Shown here: in pieces, positions 35,187 through 43,326 of the stretch
Layout: every line of letters begins with the position of its first letter
How positions within the stretch are numbered: the first letter of the stretch is position 1
From: Comamonadaceae bacterium M7527
GTDB lineage: Bacteria > Pseudomonadota > Gammaproteobacteria > Burkholderiales > Burkholderiaceae_C
Assembly (NCBI GenBank): GCA_021044545.1
Contig: CP087990.1
Location: 868,001-932,000, forward strand
Reading direction: 5' to 3'
Length of the DNA stretch: 64,000 bases
The notes under the pieces: generated by a model
What the model saw: only the letters and a program-made list of their open reading frames with translations
Told to the model about the DNA's origin: nothing
The model's database searches: none
Translations under genes and position numbers: made by a program

Positions 35187-37040
35187 TTAGCGGTCTTGCC
35201 ACTGAAGGCCCACAAACCAGCGGCGGTCTGGCGTGGCGTTGTAGCCGTCGCCGTCGTAATCGCGGTCGGCTGCGTTGTCCAGACGTGTTTGCAATGTCCA
35301 GTTGGGCGTTAGCGCTTTGCTGGCGTACAGGTTTAACAAGGCGTAGCCACGCAATGACTGACTTCCTGCGCTGTAGTAACGCTGCCCAACACCTTGCCAC
35401 TGTGCGCCAACGCGCCAGTCTGATACCGGTACCATGACGTCGATGGTCGCCGACTCATCAGGGCGGTAGTTCAAGGGCTGACCTGTCTCGCCATTGCGCG
35501 CACGCATCGCGTCGAAACTACCAAGCACCGTTGCAACGCCTACCTTTGTGCGGGCGCTTAGTGTTAGACCTTCAACGTCCGCCGTCGCCAAATTTTTCCA
35601 ATTGAAGGACGAGTCGGTTGCGAGCATGTCGTTAAAGCGTGTGCTGTACAGCGTGGCACTTGCGCTATCTGCGCCTTGCGAATACGCCAAGGCAAGCTCT
35701 TTACTCAAGCTGTTTTCTGGCTTGAGGTCTCGCGAACCGTAGGCTCCCAGGATCTGCTCAAGTGTTGGCGCTCGAAAACCTGTGCTCACCCCGGCACGAA
35801 GCTTTAGTGCTGGCGTAATTTGGAAAGCCCCGGCCAAGCCTCCAGACGTTGTCCGACTGAAAAACTCATCATCGTCTACGCGCAAATTGACCTGCCAGCT
35901 CAATTGCTGCACGCGGTGCGACCAGCTAAGGCTCGCAGCAGTTTGCCCGCGACTGCCCGACACAGCAAGGTTATTGGCGTCGCGATCCGCCTGTAGCCTG
36001 TCCAATTTCTGCTCTAGTCCCAGGCCGAACTCACCGGCCTCTGTTTTAGCAAGCACCTGCGCACTGAAGTCCCATGCGCGAGTCTCGAATGTTTCGGGCA
36101 AACTGCCATGAACGCCCATTCTTGTAGTGGAAAGAGCTACCTCACTGCGCACAGTATTTGTCCACGTACCACTCCACCGCAAACCTGACGTAACAGTATT
36201 GGAACGCGCGCGCGCGTTAGGTCCCAAAGCTCGCTGCCAGGTCACGGGATCGTACACATCGGAATTTGACTCCGCATCATATTCAGTTGCATTGAGCACA
36301 TACCGCAACGTGTGACTTGCGTTAATTTTGAGGTCAACGCCTGCATTCAAAGATCCTCTACGCCAAGGCATAGAGCTTGCCATGCTAAGTGGGGTGAGAT
36401 CTGTGTAGTAGCCATCAGAAGTGCTGCGCTGCAAGCCAAAGCGGTAGCTCAATTGGTCATCGACTTGACCGGACAAACCAAAGCCACCTGTTTTGAGCCC
36501 CTCGCTACCAGCACCTACGTTGGCGCGCGCGCCTGGCTGGCCGCCATCGGTGAACAGTTGAATAACGCCGCCCATGGCCTTTGCGCCGTAGAGGCTGCTG
36601 GCAGAACCTCGAAGAATTTCAATTCGCTGTACCTGCGAGAGGTCTAAAGTGCCCAGCCTAGGGTTGCCGCTGCCTTTGTCTTGCGGATCCACGCGAACAC
36701 CATCGACATAGACGGCAGTCATATTGGCATTGGCACCACGTATGAACAATTGGGGCGAGCCCACATCAATAGACTGCACACCCGGCAAGCGCGACAGCAG
36801 CTCATTGATGGTGCCCGCGCCGTAGCGCTCAATCTCAGCTCTATCAATAACCGTAATGTCTGCCACGACATCCTCAATGGGCTGTTCATAACGGGCGGCG
36901 CTCACCACCGTTACCGGCAACACTTGGGGCATTTGCGAGGTCTGCGCCAAAGCTGAGCTAAAGGCCGCAATGGACACGGGCACAGCAAAGCCTGCCATGA
37001 CTAGACGATTTGCGCGAACGCGCAATGAATGTTTTCTCAT
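35187..37040 (-). CDS. btuB: TonB-dependent vitamin B12 receptor, BtuB-like
   Basis: A 617-residue outer-membrane beta-barrel. A signal peptide is seen (basic start, hydrophobic core, cleavage likely after ALA near residue 32), followed by a TonB-box-like VLPVTVVSAAR, the plug domain (ADITVIDRAEIERYG... LSRLPGVQSIDVGSPQLFIRGANANMTAVYVDGVRV in pieces), and a barrel ending in the aromatic-rich terminal strand with final R (RRWFVGLQWQDR). B12 specificity is inferred from the cobalamin riboswitch directly upstream and the BtuF-like gene downstream. Confidence 0.9.
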   Translation of the reverse strand: MRKHSLRVRANRLVMAGFAVPVSIAAFSSALAQTSQMPQVLPVTVVSAARYEQPIEDVVADITVIDRAEIERYGAGTINELLSRLPGVQSIDVGSPQLFIRGANANMTAVYVDGVRVDPQDKGSGNPRLGTLDLSQVQRIEILRGSASSLYGAKAMGGVIQLFTDGGQPGARANVGAGSEGLKTGGFGLSGQVDDQLSYRFGLQRSTSDGYYTDLTPLSMASSMPWRRGSLNAGVDLKINASHTLRYVLNATEYDAESNSDVYDPVTWQRALGPNARARSNTVTSGLRWSGTWTNTVRSEVALSTTRMGVHGSLPETFETRAWDFSAQVLAKTEAGEFGLGLEQKLDRLQADRDANNLAVSGSRGQTAASLSWSHRVQQLSWQVNLRVDDDEFFSRTTSGGLAGAFQITPALKLRAGVSTGFRAPTLEQILGAYGSRDLKPENSLSKELALAYSQGADSASATLYSTRFNDMLATDSSFNWKNLATADVEGLTLSARTKVGVATVLGSFDAMRARNGETGQPLNYRPDESATIDVMVPVSDWRVGAQWQGVGQRYYSAGSQSLRGYALLNLYASKALTPNWTLQTRLDNAADRDYDGDGYNATPDRRWFVGLQWQDR

Positions 37041-37124
37041 GAGTAAATACCAACAGATAAGCCCCTACCGCCTTCCCCGACAGTAATTGGACGAAACTGT
37101 GCAGGTTTTGCAACGCGCACAACG

Positions 37125-37345
37125 TTGTTGGCCGGTATCCGGGCTGACGCTTTTAGCTTGTCGCCTTCCCAAGTGCAAAGCACTCAGTGGCATGGACAAA
37201 CTTTGGCTTGAATTTTCAAAAAACAAGCCTGCGCTTACCGTTGCGGGGGCAGCTCAGGTTAGGTGTGTGTAAACGCGTGGGTTTACTCGCCCTCCTGATT
37301 CCCGTTGAACTACAGCCGCAGAACACGGCTGTGAGCACCAACAAG
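37125..37345 (-). promoter_or_regulatory. Cobalamin riboswitch controlling btuB
   Basis: On the minus strand the conserved elements appear in order: CAACGGGAATCAGG, then CTGAGCTGCCCCCGCAACGG (within 37238-37260), GCCACTG (37185-37191), GGGAAGGC (37163-37170) and the B12-box version GTCAGCCCGGATACCGGCC (37130-37148). These match the cobalamin-riboswitch core closely. A TACAAT -10 element (37349-37354) would start the RNA at about 37342. The remaining 85 bases to the btuB ATG include GGGGAAGGCGG and may form the expression platform. It fills the 330-bp gap between btuB and the divergent coiled-coil gene. Confidence 0.95.
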
Positions 37346-37374
37346 CATATTGTAAAGCCCCTAGAATAGGTGCC

Positions 37375-37623
37375 ATGGCCACACATGAACAACTTGAACA
37401 ACTAACCCAGCGCGTTGAGCGCTTGTTGTTGCGTCACGAGGAGCTACAGCGCTCCTACGCTTTGCTACAAGACGAGCTAGACGTCTGCCATCGCGACCGC
37501 GACTTGCTAAAAATGCGCTTGTCCGCGGCCAAACAACGTATGGACGCATTGATAACTGGTCTGCCACAGCCGCTGTCAGACCCGTCAGCTGCATCAGCGC
37601 AACCCGAGGACACTCAGCCATGA
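37375..37623 (+). CDS. Small coiled-coil protein next to zapA (TIGR02449-like)
   Basis: An 82-residue protein, one long coiled coil from residue 5 to about 60 (EQLTQRVERLLLRHEELQRSYALLQ in heptads) with a Pro/Ser/Ala-rich tail. It precedes zapA with a four-base overlap (ATGA at 37620) and resembles the short coiled-coil proteins commonly encoded before zapA; a role in Z-ring assembly is inference from position and shape. Confidence 0.8.
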   Translation: MATHEQLEQLTQRVERLLLRHEELQRSYALLQDELDVCHRDRDLLKMRLSAAKQRMDALITGLPQPLSDPSAASAQPEDTQP

Positions 37624-37934
37624 GCCGCGTAGAAGTTCAAATCATGGGCCAAAGCTATGTGCTGGCCAGCCCAGACGGCGGCGAAGACGCCATCACCTCA
37701 GCAGCGGCCAAGGTAGATGCAGCCATGTGCGGCATCAGAGACGCAGGCAAGATCAAGGCGCGTGAGCGCATTGCGGTGCTGGCCTGCTTGAACATGGCTT
37801 TCGAAGGGGCTCAGGTACCAGCGGCAAGCGCGCCGTCTGGCAACACAACTACCAACGAGCAGCCCAGCCCAACCATTGCTGCATTGATTGACAAACTCGA
37901 TGAGGCATTGGCGCAAGACGGACAACTGTTGTAG
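37620..37934 (+). CDS. zapA: Cell division protein ZapA
   Basis: A 104-residue protein with the ZapA start VEVQIMGQSYVLASPDGGEDAI (read over residues 4-25) and a C-terminal helical part, longer in Ala/Pro/Thr than the E. coli form. ZapA cross-links FtsZ filaments at mid-cell. It overlaps the coiled-coil gene and is followed directly by the 6S RNA, the zapA-ssrS order conserved across proteobacteria. Confidence 0.9.
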   Translation: MSRVEVQIMGQSYVLASPDGGEDAITSAAAKVDAAMCGIRDAGKIKARERIAVLACLNMAFEGAQVPAASAPSGNTTTNEQPSPTIAALIDKLDEALAQDGQLL

Positions 37935-37955
37935 GCCCCTAGCCCTACAATAGCG

Positions 37956-38138
37956 CTGTCTGCGGCACGCGCTTGGCTAATATTTCCTTGTACCAATGCT
38001 CATAGAGCTAGGGCTAGAAACATTGCTTGGCTGGTGTGAGCGTCTCGCGTCAGATGAACCCGACGCCATGTCTGATCTGGCCCACCTGTACCCTTAGGTT
38101 CAGGAATGCGGCCAGGCGGTGCTTGCAGACACCCTTCT
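37956..38138 (+). ncRNA. ssrS: 6S RNA
   Basis: About 183 bases between zapA and the TauE gene. The ends pair (TGTCTGC at 37957-37963 with GCAGACA at 38125-38131, extended by GCAC with GTGC), giving the long closing stem; the middle has the purine/pyrimidine-rich open stretch expected of the central bubble. A -10 element TACAAT (37946-37951) sits the right distance before the start, and TTCTTTTT follows the end. 6S RNA mimics an open promoter and binds sigma-70 RNA polymerase. Location after zapA is the standard one. Confidence 0.88.
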
Positions 38139-38165
38139 TTTTAGCCACTACCCACAACGCCAGCC

Positions 38166-39002
38166 ATGCAGATGCTCAACTCTTTTGAATGGCCTTGGTT
38201 GGTAATTGTTGTAGAGCTGCTGGCACTAGGATTGGTCACCGGCTTTTTGGCTGGCTTGCTGGGTATTGGCGGAGGCATGCTCATGGTGCCGTTTCTCACC
38301 TACTTGCTGTCCCAGCGCGGGGTTGACGGCGCACTGGCCGTCAAAATGGCCATTGCGACGTCCATGGCCACCATCGTATTTACGTCCTTGTCCAGCGTTC
38401 GCGCCCATCACAAAAAAGGCGCCGTGCGTTGGGACATTGTGAGGGGCTTGGCACCGGGCATTGTGCTGGGCGCATTGGTCGCGAGCTTGGGCGTATTCGC
38501 CCTGCTAAAGGGTACGTCTTTGGCCCTGGTGTTCGCCACATTTGTGGGCTTTTCGTCGTTTCAAATGTTCAGAAACAAGCAGCCCAAACCGGGGCGCACC
38601 TTACCAGGCCAAAGTGGCTTGCTGGGTGCCGGTGGCGTCATTGGCTTTGCCTCTGGACTGGTAGGCGCCGGCGGTGGCTTTGTGAGTGTGCCGTTTATGA
38701 CCTGGTGTAATGTGGCCATTCATCACGCGGTAGCCACCAGTGCGGCCTTGGGCTTTCCTATTGCACTGGCCAATGCGGTGGGCTACGTGTGGTCTGGCCA
38801 ACAAGTGACTGATTTGCCTGCAGGCGCTTTGGGCTACATTTACTTGCCAGCACTGATCATCATTGCCATTGCCAGCGTGGTGATGGCGCCCTTGGGTGTG
38901 AAAGCAGCGCACGCCCTGCCCGTGCCCAAGCTCAAAAGGGTATTTGCCAGCTTGCTGCTGGGCTTGGCGCTATACATGGCCTACAAAGGTCTGACAGCCT
39001 AA
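38166..39002 (+). CDS. TauE/SafE family sulfite or anion exporter
   Basis: A 278-residue membrane protein with about eight helices and two copies of the glycine-rich family motif: GLLGIGGGMLMVPFL near residue 33 and GLVGAGGGFVSVPFM near residue 172. The family exports sulfite, sulfoacetate and related anions. No sulfonate catabolic genes lie nearby, so the substrate is open. The gene begins 27 bp after the 6S RNA and may have read-through from it. Confidence 0.88.
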   Translation: MQMLNSFEWPWLVIVVELLALGLVTGFLAGLLGIGGGMLMVPFLTYLLSQRGVDGALAVKMAIATSMATIVFTSLSSVRAHHKKGAVRWDIVRGLAPGIVLGALVASLGVFALLKGTSLALVFATFVGFSSFQMFRNKQPKPGRTLPGQSGLLGAGGVIGFASGLVGAGGGFVSVPFMTWCNVAIHHAVATSAALGFPIALANAVGYVWSGQQVTDLPAGALGYIYLPALIIIAIASVVMAPLGVKAAHALPVPKLKRVFASLLLGLALYMAYKGLTA

Positions 39003-39034
39003 ACGCTGGCGTGTTGTTGCTGGGCATGAATTGC

Positions 39035-39559
39035 TCACGCGTGTATGGGTGTTCGGCTCACCACCACGCCATCAGCGTCCGCATAGAGCCAGTCACCTGC
39101 TCGAATGTGGCAACCTTGGATATGCACGGATACGTCAGCCAGCCCCTGCCCTTTACGATCTGTGGGCATAGGGTTAGAAGCCAGCGCAAAAATACCCACC
39201 TCGCACAGCGCCAGCTCTGCGACATCACGCACCGCACCGTTGATCAGCAAGCCCGCCCAACCATTGACTGCTGCGGCAGCACCCAGGTTGCCGCCCAGCA
39301 AGGCCCTGGCCAAGCTAGCCGCGCCGTCTACCACCAACACACGGCCCAGGCCTGGTGACTCAACAGCGGCCTTCACCAGACTGTTGTCGTCCAAACACTG
39401 CACCGTGGTCACAGGCCCTGCGAAATAATCACGCTTGCCAAACGAGCGCCACACATTGGGCAAGGCCCACACAGAGCACGATGCGTCTGACTTGTAGGCG
39501 TCGCACAAGTCGCACGTTGAGATGTGCACAGGTGTGCAGGCGGTATTTGCTGGATTCAT
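39035..39559 (-). CDS. RraA-like protein (RNase E regulator / hydroxy-methyl-oxoglutarate aldolase family)
   Basis: A 174-residue protein with STCDLCDAY at the start, the FAGPVTTVQCLDDNSLVK and GRVLVVDGAASLARALLGGNLG blocks, and NGAVRD containing the Arg-Asp pair used for catalysis in the aldolase members, then WLYADADGVVVS. Family members are either RNase E inhibitors or class II aldolases acting on 4-hydroxy-4-methyl-2-oxoglutarate; the two cannot be split by eye. The ATG at 39559 is preferred; the frame stays open to 39709 without family sequence. Confidence 0.85.
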   Translation of the reverse strand: MNPANTACTPVHISTCDLCDAYKSDASCSVWALPNVWRSFGKRDYFAGPVTTVQCLDDNSLVKAAVESPGLGRVLVVDGAASLARALLGGNLGAAAAVNGWAGLLINGAVRDVAELALCEVGIFALASNPMPTDRKGQGLADVSVHIQGCHIRAGDWLYADADGVVVSRTPIHA

Positions 39560-39848
39560 AACGTTTGGTTGACTTAAGTGTGCTGGAGGCATCAATGGTG
39601 AAACATGGAACCTGGGCACTTTAACAACCCAAAGGCCGCAATTTGGTACGAAATCAGCTTTCAAAACCTTAACAAGGAGCCATAAAGAATACCAAGTAAC
39701 TATATGCACTGGCTGTGCCTGGAAAAAAAATCATTCTGGGCAACTTATCACCACTGTTATCCGGTAGCATGGCTTGGTCGGGTCAACAGTTATTTGCAAG
39801 CGCAAGCTCTGTTGACATTAACGTACACCACAAAAGGATTTTCCAACA

Positions 39849-40130
39849 ATGGCGACAGCTAAAAAAGCACCCGCAGCCAAGCGCGCACCCAATGCCGCTT
39901 TCATGAAACCCATGACCCTTAGCGCCGACTTGGCCGCCGTCATCGGTGCCACACCTATTCCCCGTACAGAAGTCACCAAGAAGATTTGGGAATACATCAA
40001 GAAGAACAACCTGCAAGACGCAGCAAACAAGCGCAACATCAACGCCGATGCCAAGCTCAAAGTGATTTTTGGCAAAGACCAGGTCACCATGTTTGAAATG
40101 ACCAAGCTGATCAGCGCGCACCTGTCGTAA
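39849..40130 (+). CDS. SWIB/MDM2 domain protein
   Basis: A 93-residue protein: a basic Ala/Lys/Pro N-terminus (ATAKKAPAAKRAPN) followed by one SWIB domain, with LSADLAAVIG, RTEVTKKIWEYIKKNNLQD and the late VTMFEMTKLISAHL. SWIB domains are best known from eukaryotic chromatin complexes and from chlamydiae; small bacterial versions are presumed DNA- or protein-binding and have a histone-like tail here. It is monocistronic, with AAAGGA ten bases before the ATG and a strong terminator after it. The basic tail suggests nucleic-acid contact, which is inference. Confidence 0.9.
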   Translation: MATAKKAPAAKRAPNAAFMKPMTLSADLAAVIGATPIPRTEVTKKIWEYIKKNNLQDAANKRNINADAKLKVIFGKDQVTMFEMTKLISAHLS

Positions 40131-40144
40131 GCCGGTGGCCCTGC

Positions 40145-40184
40145 AAAAAACCACCTAAGCGCCAAGCGCCTGGGTGGTTTTTTT
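40145..40184. terminator. Bidirectional terminator (SWIB gene / ThDP enzyme gene)
   Basis: AAAAAACCACC pairs with GGTGGTTTTTTT, with an inner GCGC...GCGC stem around a short loop. T-runs on both strands let it end the SWIB transcript and the minus-strand ThDP-enzyme transcript ending at 40190. Confidence 0.92.
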
Positions 40185-40189
40185 ACGCC

Positions 40190-41908
40190 TTACGTCTGTG
40201 CAGCCAGGGCTTGTTGCTGTATCGCTGACAAAGTGGCCTTGGTGGTGAGGACCTCTGGATCCAGCACCACCTCTATCAGGTAGCCAGAGCTACTGGCCAA
40301 GGCCTGTTGCAAGGCGGGCTCAAACTCATGGGTGTGGGTAATGCGTTGTGCACCGTAGCCATAGGCTTTGGCCAGCGCACAAAAGTCTGGATTGACCAAG
40401 GCGCTGCCGCTTGAGCGTGTGGGATAGTGGCGCTCCTGGTGCATACGAATGGTGCCGTACATGCCATTGTTAAGCAGCAACACAATGGTTTTTGCGCCGT
40501 GCTGGCTGGCTGTGGCCAGCTCTTGGCCGTTCATTAAAAAGTCACCATCGCCCGCAATCGTCAACACCACGCGCCCGGTGGCGATGGCCGCCCCCACGCC
40601 CGCTGGTATGCCGTAGCCCATGGCACCATTGGTAGGCGCCAACTGCGTTTTATGGCCGCTGGCCAAACCTGTGTAACGGTAAAAGCGGTGCAGCCAGCTG
40701 GCGAAGTTGCCCGCGCCATTGGTCAGCACTGCATTGGCGGGTAGCTGTTTGCCCAAACTGTTTATCAGGCTGGGCATGTCTATGGTGCCTGGCAGCTGCG
40801 TGCCGCCATTGGCTGGGTCTATGTGCGCCCGGTATTGGGCATGCAGCTGCTGGGTCCAGTTTGCCCATGGCACGGCAGGCGCAGCGCCAGCGCAGCTATT
40901 GGCCAAGGCCGCCGCAGCGCTGGACATATCGGCACAAGCACTGATATGTGCTTTAAACACCCGATTCAACTCTTCAGCACTTGCATGTAAATGCACCAAG
41001 CGCTGCGCAGGCAGCGGCGAGCGCACGCGTGTGTAGCCGTCTGTCGTAGACTCGCCCAGGCGGGCACCAATGACAAACAAATAGTCGGCCTCATCCATGC
41101 GTTTGGCCAACTGCGGGTTGATGGCCAAGCCCACGTCACCAGCGTACTGCGTATGGTGATTGTCAAAGCAATCTTGAAACCTGAAGGCATTGGTCACTGG
41201 CAGCTGCCAGTGCTCTGCCCAGCGCTGCATGTCGCGCGCGGCTTGTGGGGTCCAGCCGCTGCCGCCCAGCACCACCAAGGGCTTTTGGGCTTGTTGCAAC
41301 GCCGCCTGCACCTTGTCAATCACGGATGGTGCCAAGCCTATGGCTACAGCTTGCGTAGCACCCAAGGCGCTTGGTAATGACCACAGTTGCTGCGGCACCA
41401 CTTGCGTGAGCATGTCTTCCGGCAGTACCAACACCACAGGTCCGGGGCGACCGCTCATGGCCGTGGCGTAAGCGCGTTGCACGTATTCGGGTATGCGGGT
41501 AGCGTCGTCAATGCGCTCTACCAATTTGGCCAGGGGGCCAAACATCTGGACAAAGTCGACTTCCTGGAACGCTTCGCGATCGCGGCAGTCACTGGCTACA
41601 TCACCAATGAGCAACAACATGGGCGTGCTGTCTTGAAACGCGGTGTGCAGGCCAATACTGGCATTGGTCGCACCTGGCCCGCGTGTCACCATGCATACGC
41701 CCGGGCGACCGGTGAGCTTGCCATGGGCTTCGGCCATAAACGCAGCGCCGCCCTCTTGGCGACAGGTCACAAATTGAATGCGCGCGCTGTGTTGGTACAA
41801 ACCGTCCAACACCGCCAGATAGCTCTCACCGGGCACACCAAAGGCGTGTGTGGCACCCTGCTCTATCAGACACTCCACCAGCCAATGGCCTGCCAGCTTT
41901 TCTTGCAT
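40190..41908 (-). CDS. Thiamine-diphosphate-dependent enzyme, acetolactate-synthase-like
   Basis: A 572-residue three-domain ThDP enzyme. The catalytic Glu is E52 in CRQEGGAAFMA; the cofactor motif is AGDGDFLMNGQEL with NNGMYG about 28 residues later. Overall it resembles IlvB-like decarboxylases and synthases, but the paired regulatory subunit gene ilvH is absent and the gene partners an MFS carrier 27 bp upstream. It may be a 2-oxo-acid decarboxylase, sulfoacetaldehyde/oxalyl-CoA type or similar; I cannot decide. Transcription is probably governed by the palindrome at 43222-43249. Confidence 0.85.
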   Translation of the reverse strand: MQEKLAGHWLVECLIEQGATHAFGVPGESYLAVLDGLYQHSARIQFVTCRQEGGAAFMAEAHGKLTGRPGVCMVTRGPGATNASIGLHTAFQDSTPMLLLIGDVASDCRDREAFQEVDFVQMFGPLAKLVERIDDATRIPEYVQRAYATAMSGRPGPVVLVLPEDMLTQVVPQQLWSLPSALGATQAVAIGLAPSVIDKVQAALQQAQKPLVVLGGSGWTPQAARDMQRWAEHWQLPVTNAFRFQDCFDNHHTQYAGDVGLAINPQLAKRMDEADYLFVIGARLGESTTDGYTRVRSPLPAQRLVHLHASAEELNRVFKAHISACADMSSAAAALANSCAGAAPAVPWANWTQQLHAQYRAHIDPANGGTQLPGTIDMPSLINSLGKQLPANAVLTNGAGNFASWLHRFYRYTGLASGHKTQLAPTNGAMGYGIPAGVGAAIATGRVVLTIAGDGDFLMNGQELATASQHGAKTIVLLLNNGMYGTIRMHQERHYPTRSSGSALVNPDFCALAKAYGYGAQRITHTHEFEPALQQALASSSGYLIEVVLDPEVLTTKATLSAIQQQALAAQT

Positions 41909-41935
41909 AAATGCCTTTATGGTTAACGCATACGC

Positions 41936-43186
41936 CTAGGTCTGCGCCGCGGCCTGACGGGTCAAACGCCCCACACCCAAGGCCAAGCCCACAGAGGCCA
42001 GCAACACGGCTGCGGCACCTGCCAGGGTGGCTTGGTAGTGGCCAGCGTCCATCAGTGCACCAAACACCAGCGGCGACAAGGCAAAGCCTACATCTAAGCC
42101 AGAGTAGACCGTGCCGTACACCCTGCCCGTGGCCGATTTGGGTGTGGCTTTTCGAATCATCATGTCGCGGCTGGGCCCGCCTATGCCCACCGCAAAACCT
42201 GTGGCGGCCAAGCCCACCATGGTGCCCATGGCACCCAGCACAGACGTTGCGCATAACAGCAACAACGCCGCACCAGCAGCCATGGCGTAAGCCACCACAC
42301 GATCGCTAAAGGTGGCCTTTTTGGCCGCTACCCAACCACCCACAAACATACCCAAGGCGCCGCTGAGCATGTAGGCCGACAGCGTGAGTGAGGCTGCCTC
42401 AAAACTCACGCCATGCAGCTTTTGCAAGATGGACGGCGCAAAACTTTGCACCACAGCCAGCGTCATCGTAGACAACATAAAAAAACCAAAACACCACCAC
42501 ACCACTGGCAATTTCAGATAAGCCAGTGGATGCTCGGTAGAGGCCACGTAAGACTTGTCCGCAGCACGCGATTTGGCCGTGGACGTCAACAAGCGGTCAC
42601 GGTTAAACCACAACAAGGCCAGCACCACCAGGTACAGAGCTGCGGCGCACCAATACGCTACCCGCCAATGCGACAAGCTGGCAATACCCACCAAAAACAG
42701 CGGCGCGACCGCCCAGCCCAAGTTACCTGTCAAGCCATGCGCGCTAAAGGCATAGCCCAAGCGCGGCTCAGACACGCGCTGATTGAGAATAGTGAAGTCT
42801 GCTGGGTGAAACGGCGCATTGCCCAGCCCCGCCAGTAAGGCCACCAACACCAGGCCGTTGTAACCAGTAGCCGTGGCAGCGCACATGGCTGCCAACGAAA
42901 AAATAGCCATAGCCGCAAACAATACAGGCCGTGCGCCAATGCGGTCAACCACAAATCCCGCCAAGGCCTGGCCCACCCCTGAGACCACAAAAAACAAGGT
43001 CACCAAAAAGCCTACATCTGAAAACGTCAGGTCAAACTCTTTGATAAACACCGGGAAAAGTGGCGCCAGCAACAAGTGCGCAAAATGCGACGTGGCATGC
43101 GCCAACCCCACCAAGCCAATGACTTGGGCATCTTGGCGAAGAGGGACTGGGTTGAGAGGCAAAGCGGCAGTGTGCATGGCGAGCAT
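41936..43186 (-). CDS. Major facilitator superfamily transporter (fosmidomycin-resistance-like)
   Basis: A 416-residue twelve-helix carrier. It opens with GLVGLAHATSHFAHLLLAPLFP, similar to the FSR group, and has the helix 2-3 loop GFVVDRIGARPVLF and the C-half GVGGPSRDMMIRKATP-type loop (GIGGPSRDMMIRKATPKS here). Start is 43186 or the ATG nine bases in (43177). Upstream, within 36-63 bp of the start, is a 28-bp near-perfect palindrome, a probable operator. The ThDP enzyme gene follows 27 bp later, so export or import of that enzyme's substrate is a fair guess. Confidence 0.85.
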   Translation of the reverse strand: MLAMHTAALPLNPVPLRQDAQVIGLVGLAHATSHFAHLLLAPLFPVFIKEFDLTFSDVGFLVTLFFVVSGVGQALAGFVVDRIGARPVLFAAMAIFSLAAMCAATATGYNGLVLVALLAGLGNAPFHPADFTILNQRVSEPRLGYAFSAHGLTGNLGWAVAPLFLVGIASLSHWRVAYWCAAALYLVVLALLWFNRDRLLTSTAKSRAADKSYVASTEHPLAYLKLPVVWWCFGFFMLSTMTLAVVQSFAPSILQKLHGVSFEAASLTLSAYMLSGALGMFVGGWVAAKKATFSDRVVAYAMAAGAALLLLCATSVLGAMGTMVGLAATGFAVGIGGPSRDMMIRKATPKSATGRVYGTVYSGLDVGFALSPLVFGALMDAGHYQATLAGAAAVLLASVGLALGVGRLTRQAAAQT

Positions 43187-43221
43187 GTTACGCGCTTTGA
43201 CAGACCATATCTATCTTTTGG

Positions 43222-43249
43222 GATACGTTGTTGTTGACAACAACGTATC
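43222..43249. promoter_or_regulatory. 28-bp palindrome upstream of the MFS/ThDP gene pair (probable operator)
   Basis: Two perfect 13-base arms (GATACGTTGTTGT and its complement ACAACAACGTATC) flank a two-base centre. No T-run follows on either strand, so it is not a terminator. It lies 36 bp before the MFS start, where a repressor or activator would act, and contains TTGTCA that could be a -35 element on the minus strand. The regulator gene is not adjacent. Confidence 0.7.
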
Positions 43250-43326
43250 TCGCACAAACGCAACAAAGGCGCCAGGCTTTGGCCAAGCCAGCTTCAAGGG
43301 TAACGCCTAAACACACTGCTCGCTGA

